Positions 14,262 through 23,168 of a stretch of 64,000 nt of DNA are shown here, one piece after another. The first letter of the stretch is position 1. Each line of letters opens with the position of its first letter. Origin of the DNA: Pimelobacter simplex (GTDB taxonomy: Bacteria > Actinomycetota > Actinomycetes > Propionibacteriales > Nocardioidaceae); the NCBI GenBank assembly GCA_016803235.1, contig JADCLI010000017.1, forward strand, positions 1-64,000, in the 5' to 3' direction. Position numbers and translations under genes: made by a program. The notes below the pieces were generated by a model. It made no database searches. It was not told the DNA's origin and saw only the letters and a program-made list of their open reading frames with translations.

Positions 14262-15848
14262 TCAGCTCGCAGCCACGGCCGTCGGCACCGACGGCTCCGA
14301 CGGGAGGGAGCGGGCGGACGCCGGCGGCACGGCATCAGCACCGGTGTCCGCGCTGCGCAGGGTGACCACGAAGGTCGCGCCCCGTCGTACGGCGGCTGTG
14401 GGGTCGTGGTGGAGCGAGCCGCCGAGCTCGAGCATCAGCCGGTGGGCTCGCTGCAGGCCGATGCCGTGGCCGGTCGAGCCGGCGCCGCGGGCTCCCCACT
14501 GGAAGAGCCGGTCCTCGAGACCGGGCTCCACGCCCGGCCCCTGGTCGGAGACGCGGATCTCGACGCACTCCCCGGTGCGTCGCGAGACGACGGTCGTGGC
14601 GTGCCCGTGGGCATGGCGATGGGCGTTGGTGAGGAGCACGTTGAGGACCTCCGCGAGGGCGTCGGGACGGGCGAGCACGCGATGCCCGTCCGGGTGCCAG
14701 TGCACGCGGTGGCCGAGCGCTTCCTGGGCGATGACGAGGGGCTCGACCACGGCGTCGACCGCGAGCTCGGAGAGCCGGTCGGGACCGTCGTCGGTGCAGG
14801 TGCGCCCGAGGCGGGCGGCCTCGACGTCGACCATGTGCTTGAGGGCGAGGCGGCGCGGTCCGGGCGGGACCTGGTCGCTGGCCAGCAGGTGGACGCCGGC
14901 GACGATGCCGGCCGTCGCCGCCCGCATCTCGTGGACGACCTCGCGGTCGTGCTGGACGATCGCCTCGGCCTCGGCGGCCCGCAGGACCAGGCTGGCCTCG
15001 CGGGAGCTGTGCTCGCGCAGCGAGGCGATCAGCAGTCCGATCGCCGTGGTGGCGACGAGGGCCGCACACAGCACCATGCCGACCATCGCCGCCGGCGGCG
15101 GTGCGGTCGCCTCGACGAGGGTGGCCCAGGCCCGAGCCGCGAAGATCACGAAGATGCCGACCGAGATCCGCCGCGCCGCCCAACGGGGCAGCGGCATGCG
15201 GAGCAGCCGCAGGGTCACCAGGCCCGTGACGCCGGTGATCGCGGCGAGCACCAACAGGTCCGGCCAGTTGCCCACCGTGAGGAACGGCGAGGCGTCGGTG
15301 GCGATCAGGCCGAGCCGGGCCGCCAGCACGCCGAGCCCGAGCAGCAGGCCGCCGAGCATCGGGTTGAACCTCGGGGGGCGCTGGTCGCGGGCGCCGACCG
15401 TGAGGACGGCGTACAGCACCACCACGGTCACGAGGTGGCCCGCGGTGAGCCGGTAGCTGTGCCCGGTGTGCTCGGGGCTGCCGAGCGACAGGATCACGAG
15501 GGGCAGGTCCTGGACGGCGACGAGGGTCGCTGCGGTCGCCAGCCGGGCCCGGGCCAGGCTCTGGCCGATGCTCACGTCGAAGGCGAGGGCCAGGGCGCTG
15601 GCCACCAGGACCAGGTCGAAGAGCACCATGCACAGGTGCCCGGCAGCGGTCAGGGACTGGGCGGACGGCGCGTCGAGCAGCAGCAGGACGCCGTACGGCT
15701 GGAGCATGAGGCACGCGAGGAGCAGGACCCACCACAGGGGCGCGCGGTCAGCAGCTCTCGATGCAGAGAGTGACGACCGTCGAGTGACCGCCCGAGACAG
15801 CGCTCCCCCCGAGCGCCGGTACTGACGGTCCGGGTGCGGACTCGTCAT
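14262..15848 (-). CDS. Membrane histidine kinase 1
   Basis: A 528-residue kinase. Residues 38-285 hold about eight hydrophobic segments in a 7TM-like sensor with no large outside loop. The cytoplasmic part carries the phosphate-accepting helix QHDREVVHEMRAATAG (His306), then the ATP-binding domain with LLTNAHRHAHGH (N box), DQGPGV (G1) and GHGIGL (G2). It is upstream of and probably phosphorylates the regulator at 13570. It is a clear paralogue of the kinase at 38350: the H-box, the PPGPRR stretch and the VD(V/I)EAARL segment match. A lipid or membrane-state signal is plausible for such a sensor but not shown. Confidence 0.9.
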   Translation of the reverse strand: MTSPHPDRQYRRSGGALSRAVTRRSSLSASRAADRAPLWWVLLLACLMLQPYGVLLLLDAPSAQSLTAAGHLCMVLFDLVLVASALALAFDVSIGQSLARARLATAATLVAVQDLPLVILSLGSPEHTGHSYRLTAGHLVTVVVLYAVLTVGARDQRPPRFNPMLGGLLLGLGVLAARLGLIATDASPFLTVGNWPDLLVLAAITGVTGLVTLRLLRMPLPRWAARRISVGIFVIFAARAWATLVEATAPPPAAMVGMVLCAALVATTAIGLLIASLREHSSREASLVLRAAEAEAIVQHDREVVHEMRAATAGIVAGVHLLASDQVPPGPRRLALKHMVDVEAARLGRTCTDDGPDRLSELAVDAVVEPLVIAQEALGHRVHWHPDGHRVLARPDALAEVLNVLLTNAHRHAHGHATTVVSRRTGECVEIRVSDQGPGVEPGLEDRLFQWGARGAGSTGHGIGLQRAHRLMLELGGSLHHDPTAAVRRGATFVVTLRSADTGADAVPPASARSLPSEPSVPTAVAAS

Positions 15849-15899
15849 GCCGACGATTATGCTCGGGGGCTCGCGCTCCGGTCGAGGAAGACCTCAACG

Positions 15900-15914
15900 T
15901 ACCCAATTTTTGGT
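15900..15914 (-). promoter_or_regulatory. AT-rich GGG motif upstream of kinase 1
   Basis: On the minus strand this reads ACCAAAAATTGGGTA, 52-66 bases before the kinase ATG at 15848. It is a near palindrome (CCAA/TTGG) and matches the motif seen at 13479, 21601, 29577 and 32748. Confidence 0.5.
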
Positions 15915-15950
15915 CGATCGGACCGGCGTCCTGGTGCCTCGTCACCATCC

Positions 15951-18900
15951 TCACGGTGTCGTCACGGTCACCTGGCGGGTGGCCGGGGTGGCGCTGCCCC
16001 ACCCGTCCGTCACGGTCAGGGTGACGGTGTAGGTGCCGGCCGCCGGGAAGGTGTGGGAGGCGGCCGAGGTCGTCGTGACGGGCGTGCCGTCGCCCCAGTC
16101 CCAGCGATAGGTGATCGCGTCGCCGACGTCCGGGTCGGACGACCCCGAGGCCGAGAAGTTGCAGGCCAGGCCGGCGCACGCAGGCTGGTTGAGCACGGCG
16201 ACGGGAGCCCGGTTGTCGGGCGGCGTCGTGATGGTCACCGTCTGGGTGGCGGTGGCCGTGACGCCCCACTCGTCCCGTGCGGTCAGCACGACGGTGTAGG
16301 TGGCTGCCGCCGTGTAGGTCCGGGTCGGGAGCGGGCCGGTGCCCGTGCCGTTGCCGAAGTTCCACGAGTAGGTCAGCGTGGTGGCGTTCTCGTCCGTCGA
16401 GGCCCGGGCGTCGAAGGTGCAGACGTTGTCGACGCAGCTGGTGGTGAAGCTGGGCACGGGTGGGTTGTTCGGCGGGTGGACCACCGTGGCGTGCCGCTCG
16501 TAGATGGCGCTGATGAAGTCGTGCTGGTCGATCGCGCGCACCCTGACGGTGTAGGCGCCCGGCGGGATGACCGGTGTCGTGTAGGAGAAGTTGGAACCGG
16601 GCGTACCGGGACTGTTGAGGAAGGCGGTGCGCCAGCTCGCGTTGGTGCTGGTGAAGGTGCCCGACGAGCTCATGTACTGCCCGGCGGCGTTGACGATCGC
16701 GACCTCGACCTCCTGCATCGCCTGGTCGTCCTCGGCCCGGCCACTCACGAAGATCTTGCCGTCGAGGAACTCGGTGCCCTCGGTCGGGCTGAGCAGGGCC
16801 TCGTTGAGCACGGGCGGCTGGTCGCCCGGGTAGATCGGGTAGCGAGCCGTCGCGCCGGTCGTCGACGGGTCCTGCTGGCCGGCGGTGTCGAAGGCGTAGG
16901 CCGTCACCGACCAGTCGCCCTGCGTCGGCAGCGCGCGGTCCAGCGTCCACGTCGTGCTGGTCGCTCCCGGGCTGGCGAGGGTGGCGTCCAGGGTCGCGAA
17001 GGCCGCGGACAGCGTGCCGTTGGGCTGGAGGTACCGGTTGGTGTCACGGTCCTGGATGGCCACGCCGACCCGGGCGACGCCCTTGTCGTCGGTGGCGGCA
17101 CCCGCGAGGTTCAGGAGCAGGACCTGCTGGCCCGTGATCGTCCCGGACGGTGTGATCGTCGCGTTCGGTGGCGCGTCGCCGGGGATCGAGGCGTTGAGGG
17201 TGAGCCGGCCCTGGTTGGTGGACGACGTGCTCAGCCCGATCTGGTCGTCGGCGCTGACCGTGAAGGTGTAGCTGCCGGGACTGAGGTTGAACGGCGTCGT
17301 GTAGCTCCAGTTGAAGCTCGACTGGCCGATGTTCGGCGGCGAGACCCGGTAGGAGCCGGCGATCACGCCGGTGCCCCAGGTGCCGTCGGACGCGAGCCGC
17401 TCACCCGTCGAGTTGTTGCGCAGGGTGATCGTCACCTCTCGAAGCGCCTCGTCGTCGTTGGCCGATCCGGCGAACGTGAGCGGCTGGCCGGGCGTCACCG
17501 TCACCGGCTGGACCGCGGTCGGCGGCACCATGGTCACCGGCTGGGTGATCGACACCGTCGGCGGCTGGCCGTTCTCGGTCACGATCCAGCGCCGGTCGGC
17601 CGTGTCCAGGGACGACTGGCCGCCCGTGTCGGTGGAGCGGGCCTGGGCCCACCACTCGTCCTCGAAGGGCACGGTGATCTCGTAGGACCACGTGGTGCTG
17701 GTGGCACCGACCACGTCCGGGGTGACCTGGAAGGTGTTGTACGTCGCCGACACGGTGCCGTCGTCCTGCAGGTAGCGGCCCTGGGTGTCGCGCATCGTGA
17801 AGTTCACCCCGTTGACCCCGATGTCGTCCGAGGCGGTGCCGGTGATGGTGAAGGTCATCTGGCTCTGCGGACTGGGCGGACCGGTGATGCTGGTGGTCGG
17901 TGTCCGGTCGTCGGTGCCGAAGGTCTCGAACTTCTTCGACGCCTTGGTGTTGTCGCCCGTGCCGTTGCCGGCGACCGCCCGGGCGCGGACCAGCAGCTCG
18001 CGGTTCGCCGTCATGGTGAGGGGGAGCCGCCAGGTGCGGGTCGGGCCGGTGCCCGGGTCGAGCGTCGCGTCGAAGGTGTTGAGCGTGGTCGTGCCCCACG
18101 TGGTCAGGTCGTCGTTGAGGTAGCGGTTGGAGCCGCGGTCCTGGATCTCGAGCTCGACCCGCTGGATGCCGGTGGCGGCGGTCGCCGTACCGGTGATCTC
18201 GAACGCCTCGTCGACCGGCTTGATCCGGCCCTCGATCGGGTCCGTGATCACGGTCTGCGTGCCGTTCTGGGCGGGCACGGTGGTGAAGTCCAGGAAGGCG
18301 ATCCGGCCGACGTTGTAGCCGCCCTTGGTGTTGCCGTCGCCGCCCACGAACAGGCCGCGCGGGGTCGCCTCGATGTGCTTGTCGCCCTCGTTGGAGTTGG
18401 ACGACACGAACCACTCCAGCGCGTGCCCGTCGGCCGGGTCGATCGCGGCCAGGTGCGCGCGCTTGACCACGATGTCCCCGAGGGCGTACGCCGACAGGCC
18501 CTGCCCGGTGCCGTAGCCGACGTCGTCGAGGCCGGGCCACGGGACCGGTGCACTCGCGTCCTCGGCCCACTGGAAGTGCCCACCGATGTAGATGCCGGTC
18601 TCGGTGATGACGGCGGAGTAGACGGAGTCGAAGTGCCGGCTGATCCACACCGGCTGGGCGTCCGGGTCGTCGTTCATGTCGAACCGGATCACCGTGTCGT
18701 TGATCGGCGGGCGGTCGCCGCCCGAGCCGCTGGTGACGACGAAGTAGCTGCCGTCCGGGGAGATGTCTCCGCCGTACGCGCGCTGGATGCCGCCGACGAA
18801 CTGCAGGTTGTCCTCCCACAGCGTGGTCTTCCACGGCGACAGCTTGTTGGTACGGGTGTTGATGATCGCGGCGCCGTACCGGTTCTGGCCGTTGACCTGG

Positions 18901-21455
18901 CGTCCGGTGTGGACCACCAGGAGCCGGCCCTCGTCGCGGCTCAGCTTGAGCCGCTGAACCGCGAGGTCGCCGTTGGTGCCGATGCCGCCGGTGATGTTGT
19001 TGACGAAGTCGCTGCGGACCGCGCCGGTGACGCCGTCGAGGGCGGCGAGCGCGCCGCGGGGCACGTTGTTGATGGTGGTGAACCGGCCGCCGGCGAACAC
19101 GCGGGTGTTGGTGACCGCGAGCTCGTTGACCTTGCCGTTGGCATTGGCCGTGAAGCCCGCGACCGGGGCGCCGGTGGTCGGCTCGATCCGCGCGATCGCC
19201 TTCCTGGTCTGGCCGTTCACGGTTCCGAAGGTGCCGGAGATGTAGAGCTTGGTGCCGTCGGGCGAGGCCTCGACCGCGTCCACGCCGCCGTTGGTGAAGG
19301 TCGGGCGGAAGCCGGTGTCGACCTGACCGGTGCTCCAGTTGTACGCCGCCAGGCCGGCCTGGTTGATGATCGTGCCGTTGTTGGGCTGCCGGATCGAGGT
19401 GAACGTGCCCGCGACGTAGACGCGGTTGCCGACGACCTCGATGTCCCAGATCTCACCGTCGGTGATGGTGGGCTGGTTGGTGCGCGGCGTGTCCGGCACC
19501 AGCGTCGTGTGGCCCGGTGCGGGGTTCGGGGGCACCGCGGACGCGGTGCCGGTCGCCTGGTCGGTGTGCCCGTTGCCGTCGTCCACGGTCAGCGTGACCG
19601 TGCGGGAACCGGTGGTCGCGTAGGTGTGCGACGGGTTCAGGCCTGTCCCGGTCTGTCCGTCCCCGAACTGCCAGCTGTAGCTCAGCGCGTCCTTGTCGAG
19701 GTCGAAGGAGTGCGCAGCGTCGAACTCGCAGGTCATCCCGGCGCACCCGGTCGAGAACTCCGCGACGGGCGGCTCGTTGGTGCTGGTCGCGTCGACTCCG
19801 GGGTCGATCACGACCGAGAACAGCATGCTGCGCGACACCGAGGTGCTGGTGGTCGCGGTGCGTCCCGGCAGCGGGCCGACGGCCACCGCGCCGTCCGAGT
19901 CCCCGAGGACCGCGCTGACCTTGCCGGTCCCCGACGCGGCGGCCTGGGTGCGGGACTGCTCGCTGGTGGGCACGGTCCACACGGTGTCGGTGGAGGACTT
20001 CTCGCTCCACAGGTTGACCAGCCACGAGTTCGCGTTGGCCGCGTTGACGGCCGGTGCGGTGTGGCTGGTGGCCGGGGCGTCCGCACCCCCCAGAGCAGAC
20101 GCCCCGACCACGGCCGGTCCGGTGCTGCGGTACGCAGCCACGGTCATCACGGACTTCACGTAGGTGGTGCCGGTCGACACGGTGACCGCGCGACCCGCGT
20201 CGGCAGCGGTCGCACTGCGCGTCCAGGCGCGGCCGCGGATGCCGTTGCCGTCGCGGGTCTGGATCAGGGTCCACCCGGCGAGGTCGTCGATCGGGACGGT
20301 CGTGGTGTTCGTGACGAAGAAGAGGACGAGCCGGTCCCCGGGCTCGACGGCGGAGGGGATGGTCACCGAGCGACCGGGAGCGTTGCCCGCCGTGCTGGCC
20401 GCGCCGACGTACTGGATCTGGCCGGCGGTGACGGCGACGTCCGGGTCGACGAGCCGAGTGGTGGTGTCCTGGTGGCTGCCGTCGCTGACGGTCAGGGTGA
20501 CCGTGCGCTGCCCGGCGTTGGCATAGGTGTGGCTCGGTGCAGTGCCGGCGCCGGTCTGGCCGTCGCCGAAGCTCCAGGCGTAGGTGAGCGGGTCACCGTC
20601 GGGGTCGCTCGAGCCGGACGCGTCGAAGGAGCAGGTGAGTCCGTCGCAGCTCGCGGTGAACGAGGCATCGGGGGCGTTCTCGCCCAGCTGGCCGGGGCTG
20701 ATCACGACCGAGAAGGTCGCGGCGCGGGAGGCAGCGGAGCTGACCGTGGCGGTGCGAGCGGGAGCCGTGCCGGTGGCCACGGGGCCGTTCGAGTCGCCCC
20801 ACACCCCGCTCACCTTGCCGCTGCCCGTGGTCGCCGCGGTCGCCCGGCTGGTGGTGCCGGCCGGCACCGTCCAGGTGCTGTCGGTCGAGGACTTCTCGGT
20901 CCACACGCCGACCAGCCACGATCCCTCGTCGGCGACCGGGATCGCGGGCGCGACCACGTTCGTGCTGGACGTGTCGGACCCGCCCGCAACTGCCGTGACC
21001 GTCGGGCTGAGCCCGGTGCTGCGGTAGGCGGCGACCGTCATCACCGACTTGGCTGCGGCGGTGGTCGTGACGGTCACGTTGACGTTGGCGTCGGCGGCGA
21101 CCGCCGTGCGTGACCACAGCCGGCTGCGGATGCCGTTGCCGTCGCGGCTGGAGAGCGGGCTCCAGCCGGCCAGGTCCGGGATGGCCTCCGTCGTGTTGGT
21201 GGTGAGCTCCAGGAGCAGCACGTCACCGGCGCGAACCGTGCTCGGGACGCGAACGACGTGTGCGGCCCGGTTGCCGCCGGTGCTCGCGGCGTCGACGTAG
21301 GAGACGACCCCGGCGACGGCCTGGGCCGGCGGGGTGATGGGTGCGAGTGCGGGGACGACCACGAAGGCGGTGATGATGGGGACGACCGCCCGGGCGATGC
21401 GCCGCCATCGTCGGCTAGGGACCGGTTGACGCCGACTGGTGGTGGTTGTGCGCAT
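15951..21455 (-). CDS. Giant secreted PKD / propeller / Ig-like protein (1834 aa)
   Basis: A 1834-residue exported protein, start ATG 21455, with a signal peptide ending near residue 46 (PPAQA). In order: domain A (about 48-235) and PKD1; a second copy of domain A and PKD2 (to about 620); and a propeller region (about 640-1050) with VYVAGTFTSI-type blades. Five Ig-like repeats follow, each with an RYL-x-DDG-type line and a WSY/WTL strand, then PKD3 and PKD4. Each PKD has a C-x4-C pair and a Trp-x-Phe/Trp-Gly-Asp/Asn-Gly core. No catalytic motif, sortase signal or membrane anchor. It probably binds polysaccharide or acts in adhesion or matrix. Divergent from the Wzz-like gene. Confidence 0.82.
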   Translation of the reverse strand: MRTTTTSRRQPVPSRRWRRIARAVVPIITAFVVVPALAPITPPAQAVAGVVSYVDAASTGGNRAAHVVRVPSTVRAGDVLLLELTTNTTEAIPDLAGWSPLSSRDGNGIRSRLWSRTAVAADANVNVTVTTTAAAKSVMTVAAYRSTGLSPTVTAVAGGSDTSSTNVVAPAIPVADEGSWLVGVWTEKSSTDSTWTVPAGTTSRATAATTGSGKVSGVWGDSNGPVATGTAPARTATVSSAASRAATFSVVISPGQLGENAPDASFTASCDGLTCSFDASGSSDPDGDPLTYAWSFGDGQTGAGTAPSHTYANAGQRTVTLTVSDGSHQDTTTRLVDPDVAVTAGQIQYVGAASTAGNAPGRSVTIPSAVEPGDRLVLFFVTNTTTVPIDDLAGWTLIQTRDGNGIRGRAWTRSATAADAGRAVTVSTGTTYVKSVMTVAAYRSTGPAVVGASALGGADAPATSHTAPAVNAANANSWLVNLWSEKSSTDTVWTVPTSEQSRTQAAASGTGKVSAVLGDSDGAVAVGPLPGRTATTSTSVSRSMLFSVVIDPGVDATSTNEPPVAEFSTGCAGMTCEFDAAHSFDLDKDALSYSWQFGDGQTGTGLNPSHTYATTGSRTVTLTVDDGNGHTDQATGTASAVPPNPAPGHTTLVPDTPRTNQPTITDGEIWDIEVVGNRVYVAGTFTSIRQPNNGTIINQAGLAAYNWSTGQVDTGFRPTFTNGGVDAVEASPDGTKLYISGTFGTVNGQTRKAIARIEPTTGAPVAGFTANANGKVNELAVTNTRVFAGGRFTTINNVPRGALAALDGVTGAVRSDFVNNITGGIGTNGDLAVQRLKLSRDEGRLLVVHTGRQVNGQNRYGAAIINTRTNKLSPWKTTLWEDNLQFVGGIQRAYGGDISPDGSYFVVTSGSGGDRPPINDTVIRFDMNDDPDAQPVWISRHFDSVYSAVITETGIYIGGHFQWAEDASAPVPWPGLDDVGYGTGQGLSAYALGDIVVKRAHLAAIDPADGHALEWFVSSNSNEGDKHIEATPRGLFVGGDGNTKGGYNVGRIAFLDFTTVPAQNGTQTVITDPIEGRIKPVDEAFEITGTATAATGIQRVELEIQDRGSNRYLNDDLTTWGTTTLNTFDATLDPGTGPTRTWRLPLTMTANRELLVRARAVAGNGTGDNTKASKKFETFGTDDRTPTTSITGPPSPQSQMTFTITGTASDDIGVNGVNFTMRDTQGRYLQDDGTVSATYNTFQVTPDVVGATSTTWSYEITVPFEDEWWAQARSTDTGGQSSLDTADRRWIVTENGQPPTVSITQPVTMVPPTAVQPVTVTPGQPLTFAGSANDDEALREVTITLRNNSTGERLASDGTWGTGVIAGSYRVSPPNIGQSSFNWSYTTPFNLSPGSYTFTVSADDQIGLSTSSTNQGRLTLNASIPGDAPPNATITPSGTITGQQVLLLNLAGAATDDKGVARVGVAIQDRDTNRYLQPNGTLSAAFATLDATLASPGATSTTWTLDRALPTQGDWSVTAYAFDTAGQQDPSTTGATARYPIYPGDQPPVLNEALLSPTEGTEFLDGKIFVSGRAEDDQAMQEVEVAIVNAAGQYMSSSGTFTSTNASWRTAFLNSPGTPGSNFSYTTPVIPPGAYTVRVRAIDQHDFISAIYERHATVVHPPNNPPVPSFTTSCVDNVCTFDARASTDENATTLTYSWNFGNGTGTGPLPTRTYTAAATYTVVLTARDEWGVTATATQTVTITTPPDNRAPVAVLNQPACAGLACNFSASGSSDPDVGDAITYRWDWGDGTPVTTTSAASHTFPAAGTYTVTLTVTDGWGSATPATRQVTVTTP

Positions 21456-21731
21456 CTGCCTCACCGTCCCCGCACTCGCATGTAGCCCTCGGTCCCGAGG
21501 GCGCTGCGATCGTGTCAACCGCCGCAGGTGCCCGGCATGACCGATATTGGGCAGGATTCCCCCGCACTTTCGGCGCTCTCGCGGCCGGCTGCACCGCCCA
21601 TCCCACAAATTGGGGGTATCTGCCGACGCCGGGTTCGCGGGCCCCCGGCGGCGCCCATGATGAACCGGTCATCGAGCGGACCGGCTCGGTCGACCCGACC
21701 GATCTGCCGGACCTGGACCGGGGAGGTGGAC
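21456..21731. promoter_or_regulatory. Divergent control region between PKD gene and Wzz-like gene
   Basis: 276 bases with no good gene of their own; an upstream open frame in phase with the Wzz-like gene lacks a ribosome site. Two AT-rich islands stand out in GC-rich surroundings: CCGATATTGGG at 21541-21551 and CCCACAAATTGGGGGTA at 21602-21618. Both match the locus motif, and each is placed to serve one of the two divergent genes. Confidence 0.55.
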
Positions 21732-23168
21732 GTGGAGCAGCGCCGTGTTGTCCCACTGCGAGTCGTCGCACTCGCGCTCCTCGCGGGCCTGCTCGCGGGC
21801 GGCGCGGCCTGGTCCTGGGCGGAGCACCGCTCGCAGCAGCACATCGGGACGGCGACGATCATGCTCCACCCGCTGCAGGGCAACGCCTACAGCCCCGGCG
21901 GCCGGGGCGACGACCTCGTCAACCTGGAGACCGAGGCGCAGGTGCTGCGCTCGGACACCGTGGCTCGCGCGGTCCTCGACCAGCTGCAGGAGGGCGGTAC
22001 GCCGGCCGACCTGCTCGACGCCGTCAGCGTCGTGGTCCCGCCGAACACCCAGCTGCTCCAGATCACCGCGCGTGGTCCCGACGACGCCACCGCCGTGGCG
22101 CGGGCGTCGGCGTTCGGGGACGTCTACCTCAAGTTCCGGCGCGCCCGTACCGAGTCCGCCGTCTACGAGCAGACCTCACGTCTCGAGGAGCTCGTCAAGC
22201 AGCGTGAGGACGAGCGGGACGCGGCCGTCGCCCGGCTCGACCAGCTGCAGGCCGACGCCCCCGAGCGGGCACTGATCCAGCAGCAGGTGCAGGAGGTGGT
22301 CGTCCAGATCGGCTCGCTGCGCGCCCAGCTCGCCGCGGCCCAGGCCGTCGCGCTCGACCCCGGGCAGGTCGTGACGCCCGGCCAGGTCGTCGGCGCGGGC
22401 GTGTGGGCGAACCCCACCCGGGTCGGTGTCGTCGCCGGTGTCCTCGCCGCCCTGCTGGCGCTGGGGATCGCACTGGTCCGCCGGACCGGGGCGGCCCCCG
22501 ACGTGGTGCGCCGCCTCGAGGATCTCGAGGACGTGGCCGACGGCGGGGGACCGACCGTCCTCGGTGAGCTCTGGACCCCGGTCCGGGCCGACAGCGACGT
22601 GATCGCCCACGCGCGATCCGTGGTGCTCGCTGTCGGTTCGGACCGGCCGCCCGTCGTCGCGGTGGGCGCCGTCACCGACGGTCCCTCGCTCGCCTTCCCC
22701 GCCCTCGTCGACTCCTTCGTCCGAGCCCGTTACGAGGTCATCGCGGTGGACCTGACCCGCCGCGCGGACCGCCAGGCGATGGCCGAGCTGGTCCTGCAGG
22801 ACGCTGTCGTGTCGGACGTCCTGGTCGAGGACGGGCACTTCCGCAGCCGGCTGCGTCCGCTCGACCCCCGGCCCGGGACGGCTGCGGCGCCGCCGCCGGA
22901 CGACCTCGACGACCTCGCCGCCTCCGCCGAGATGCAGCGCAGCCTCGCCGAGCTCGCCAAGCGCGCCGATCTGGTGCTGCTCCGCTCGCCCGGGCTGGGT
23001 ACGACGGTGGGCCGGGCCGTGCTCGCCGCGTCGACGGCCGTCGTGGCCGAGGTCGCCCAGGGCGGCGCGACCCGGGCCGACCTGGCCGCGCTCGGCGCCG
23101 AGGCCGACCGGCTCGGCACCGTGATCGCCGGCCTGGTCCTCACCCATGGGCGCGAGGACGAGTCGTGA
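21732..23168 (+). CDS. Wzz-like chain-length protein with degenerate BY-kinase domain
   Basis: A 478-residue protein, start GTG 21732 behind GGGGAGG. The membrane part has one segment at about 7-30 and another near 230-250, with an outside coiled coil between them rich in Glu, Arg and Gln. This is the layout of polysaccharide co-polymerases. The cytoplasmic C-terminus (about 300-478) has the fold order of a BY-type tyrosine kinase, with VVAVGAVTDGPSLAF where the P-loop should be and VIAVDL at the Walker A' position. The Gly-Lys-Ser/Thr is gone and no Tyr-rich tail is present, so it is unlikely to hydrolyse ATP as usual. It is the first gene of a five-gene coupled operon with Wzx. Confidence 0.82.
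   Translation: MEQRRVVPLRVVALALLAGLLAGGAAWSWAEHRSQQHIGTATIMLHPLQGNAYSPGGRGDDLVNLETEAQVLRSDTVARAVLDQLQEGGTPADLLDAVSVVVPPNTQLLQITARGPDDATAVARASAFGDVYLKFRRARTESAVYEQTSRLEELVKQREDERDAAVARLDQLQADAPERALIQQQVQEVVVQIGSLRAQLAAAQAVALDPGQVVTPGQVVGAGVWANPTRVGVVAGVLAALLALGIALVRRTGAAPDVVRRLEDLEDVADGGGPTVLGELWTPVRADSDVIAHARSVVLAVGSDRPPVVAVGAVTDGPSLAFPALVDSFVRARYEVIAVDLTRRADRQAMAELVLQDAVVSDVLVEDGHFRSRLRPLDPRPGTAAAPPPDDLDDLAASAEMQRSLAELAKRADLVLLRSPGLGTTVGRAVLAASTAVVAEVAQGGATRADLAALGAEADRLGTVIAGLVLTHGREDES

Noticed and set aside
15834..21113. A 1759-codon open frame on the plus strand.
   Set aside because: It is the antisense of the giant PKD gene. Its composition (runs of Arg, Gly, Val) is that of a shadow frame in GC-rich DNA, and the minus-strand frame has a signal peptide and real domains.
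21612..21618. GGGTAT and GGGTAC next to the AT-rich sites as SigF/SigB-type -10 boxes.
   Set aside because: No matching GTTT-type -35 lies 15-17 bases upstream at the sites checked, and two of the sites lack the GGGTA ending. Kept as an operator-like motif instead.
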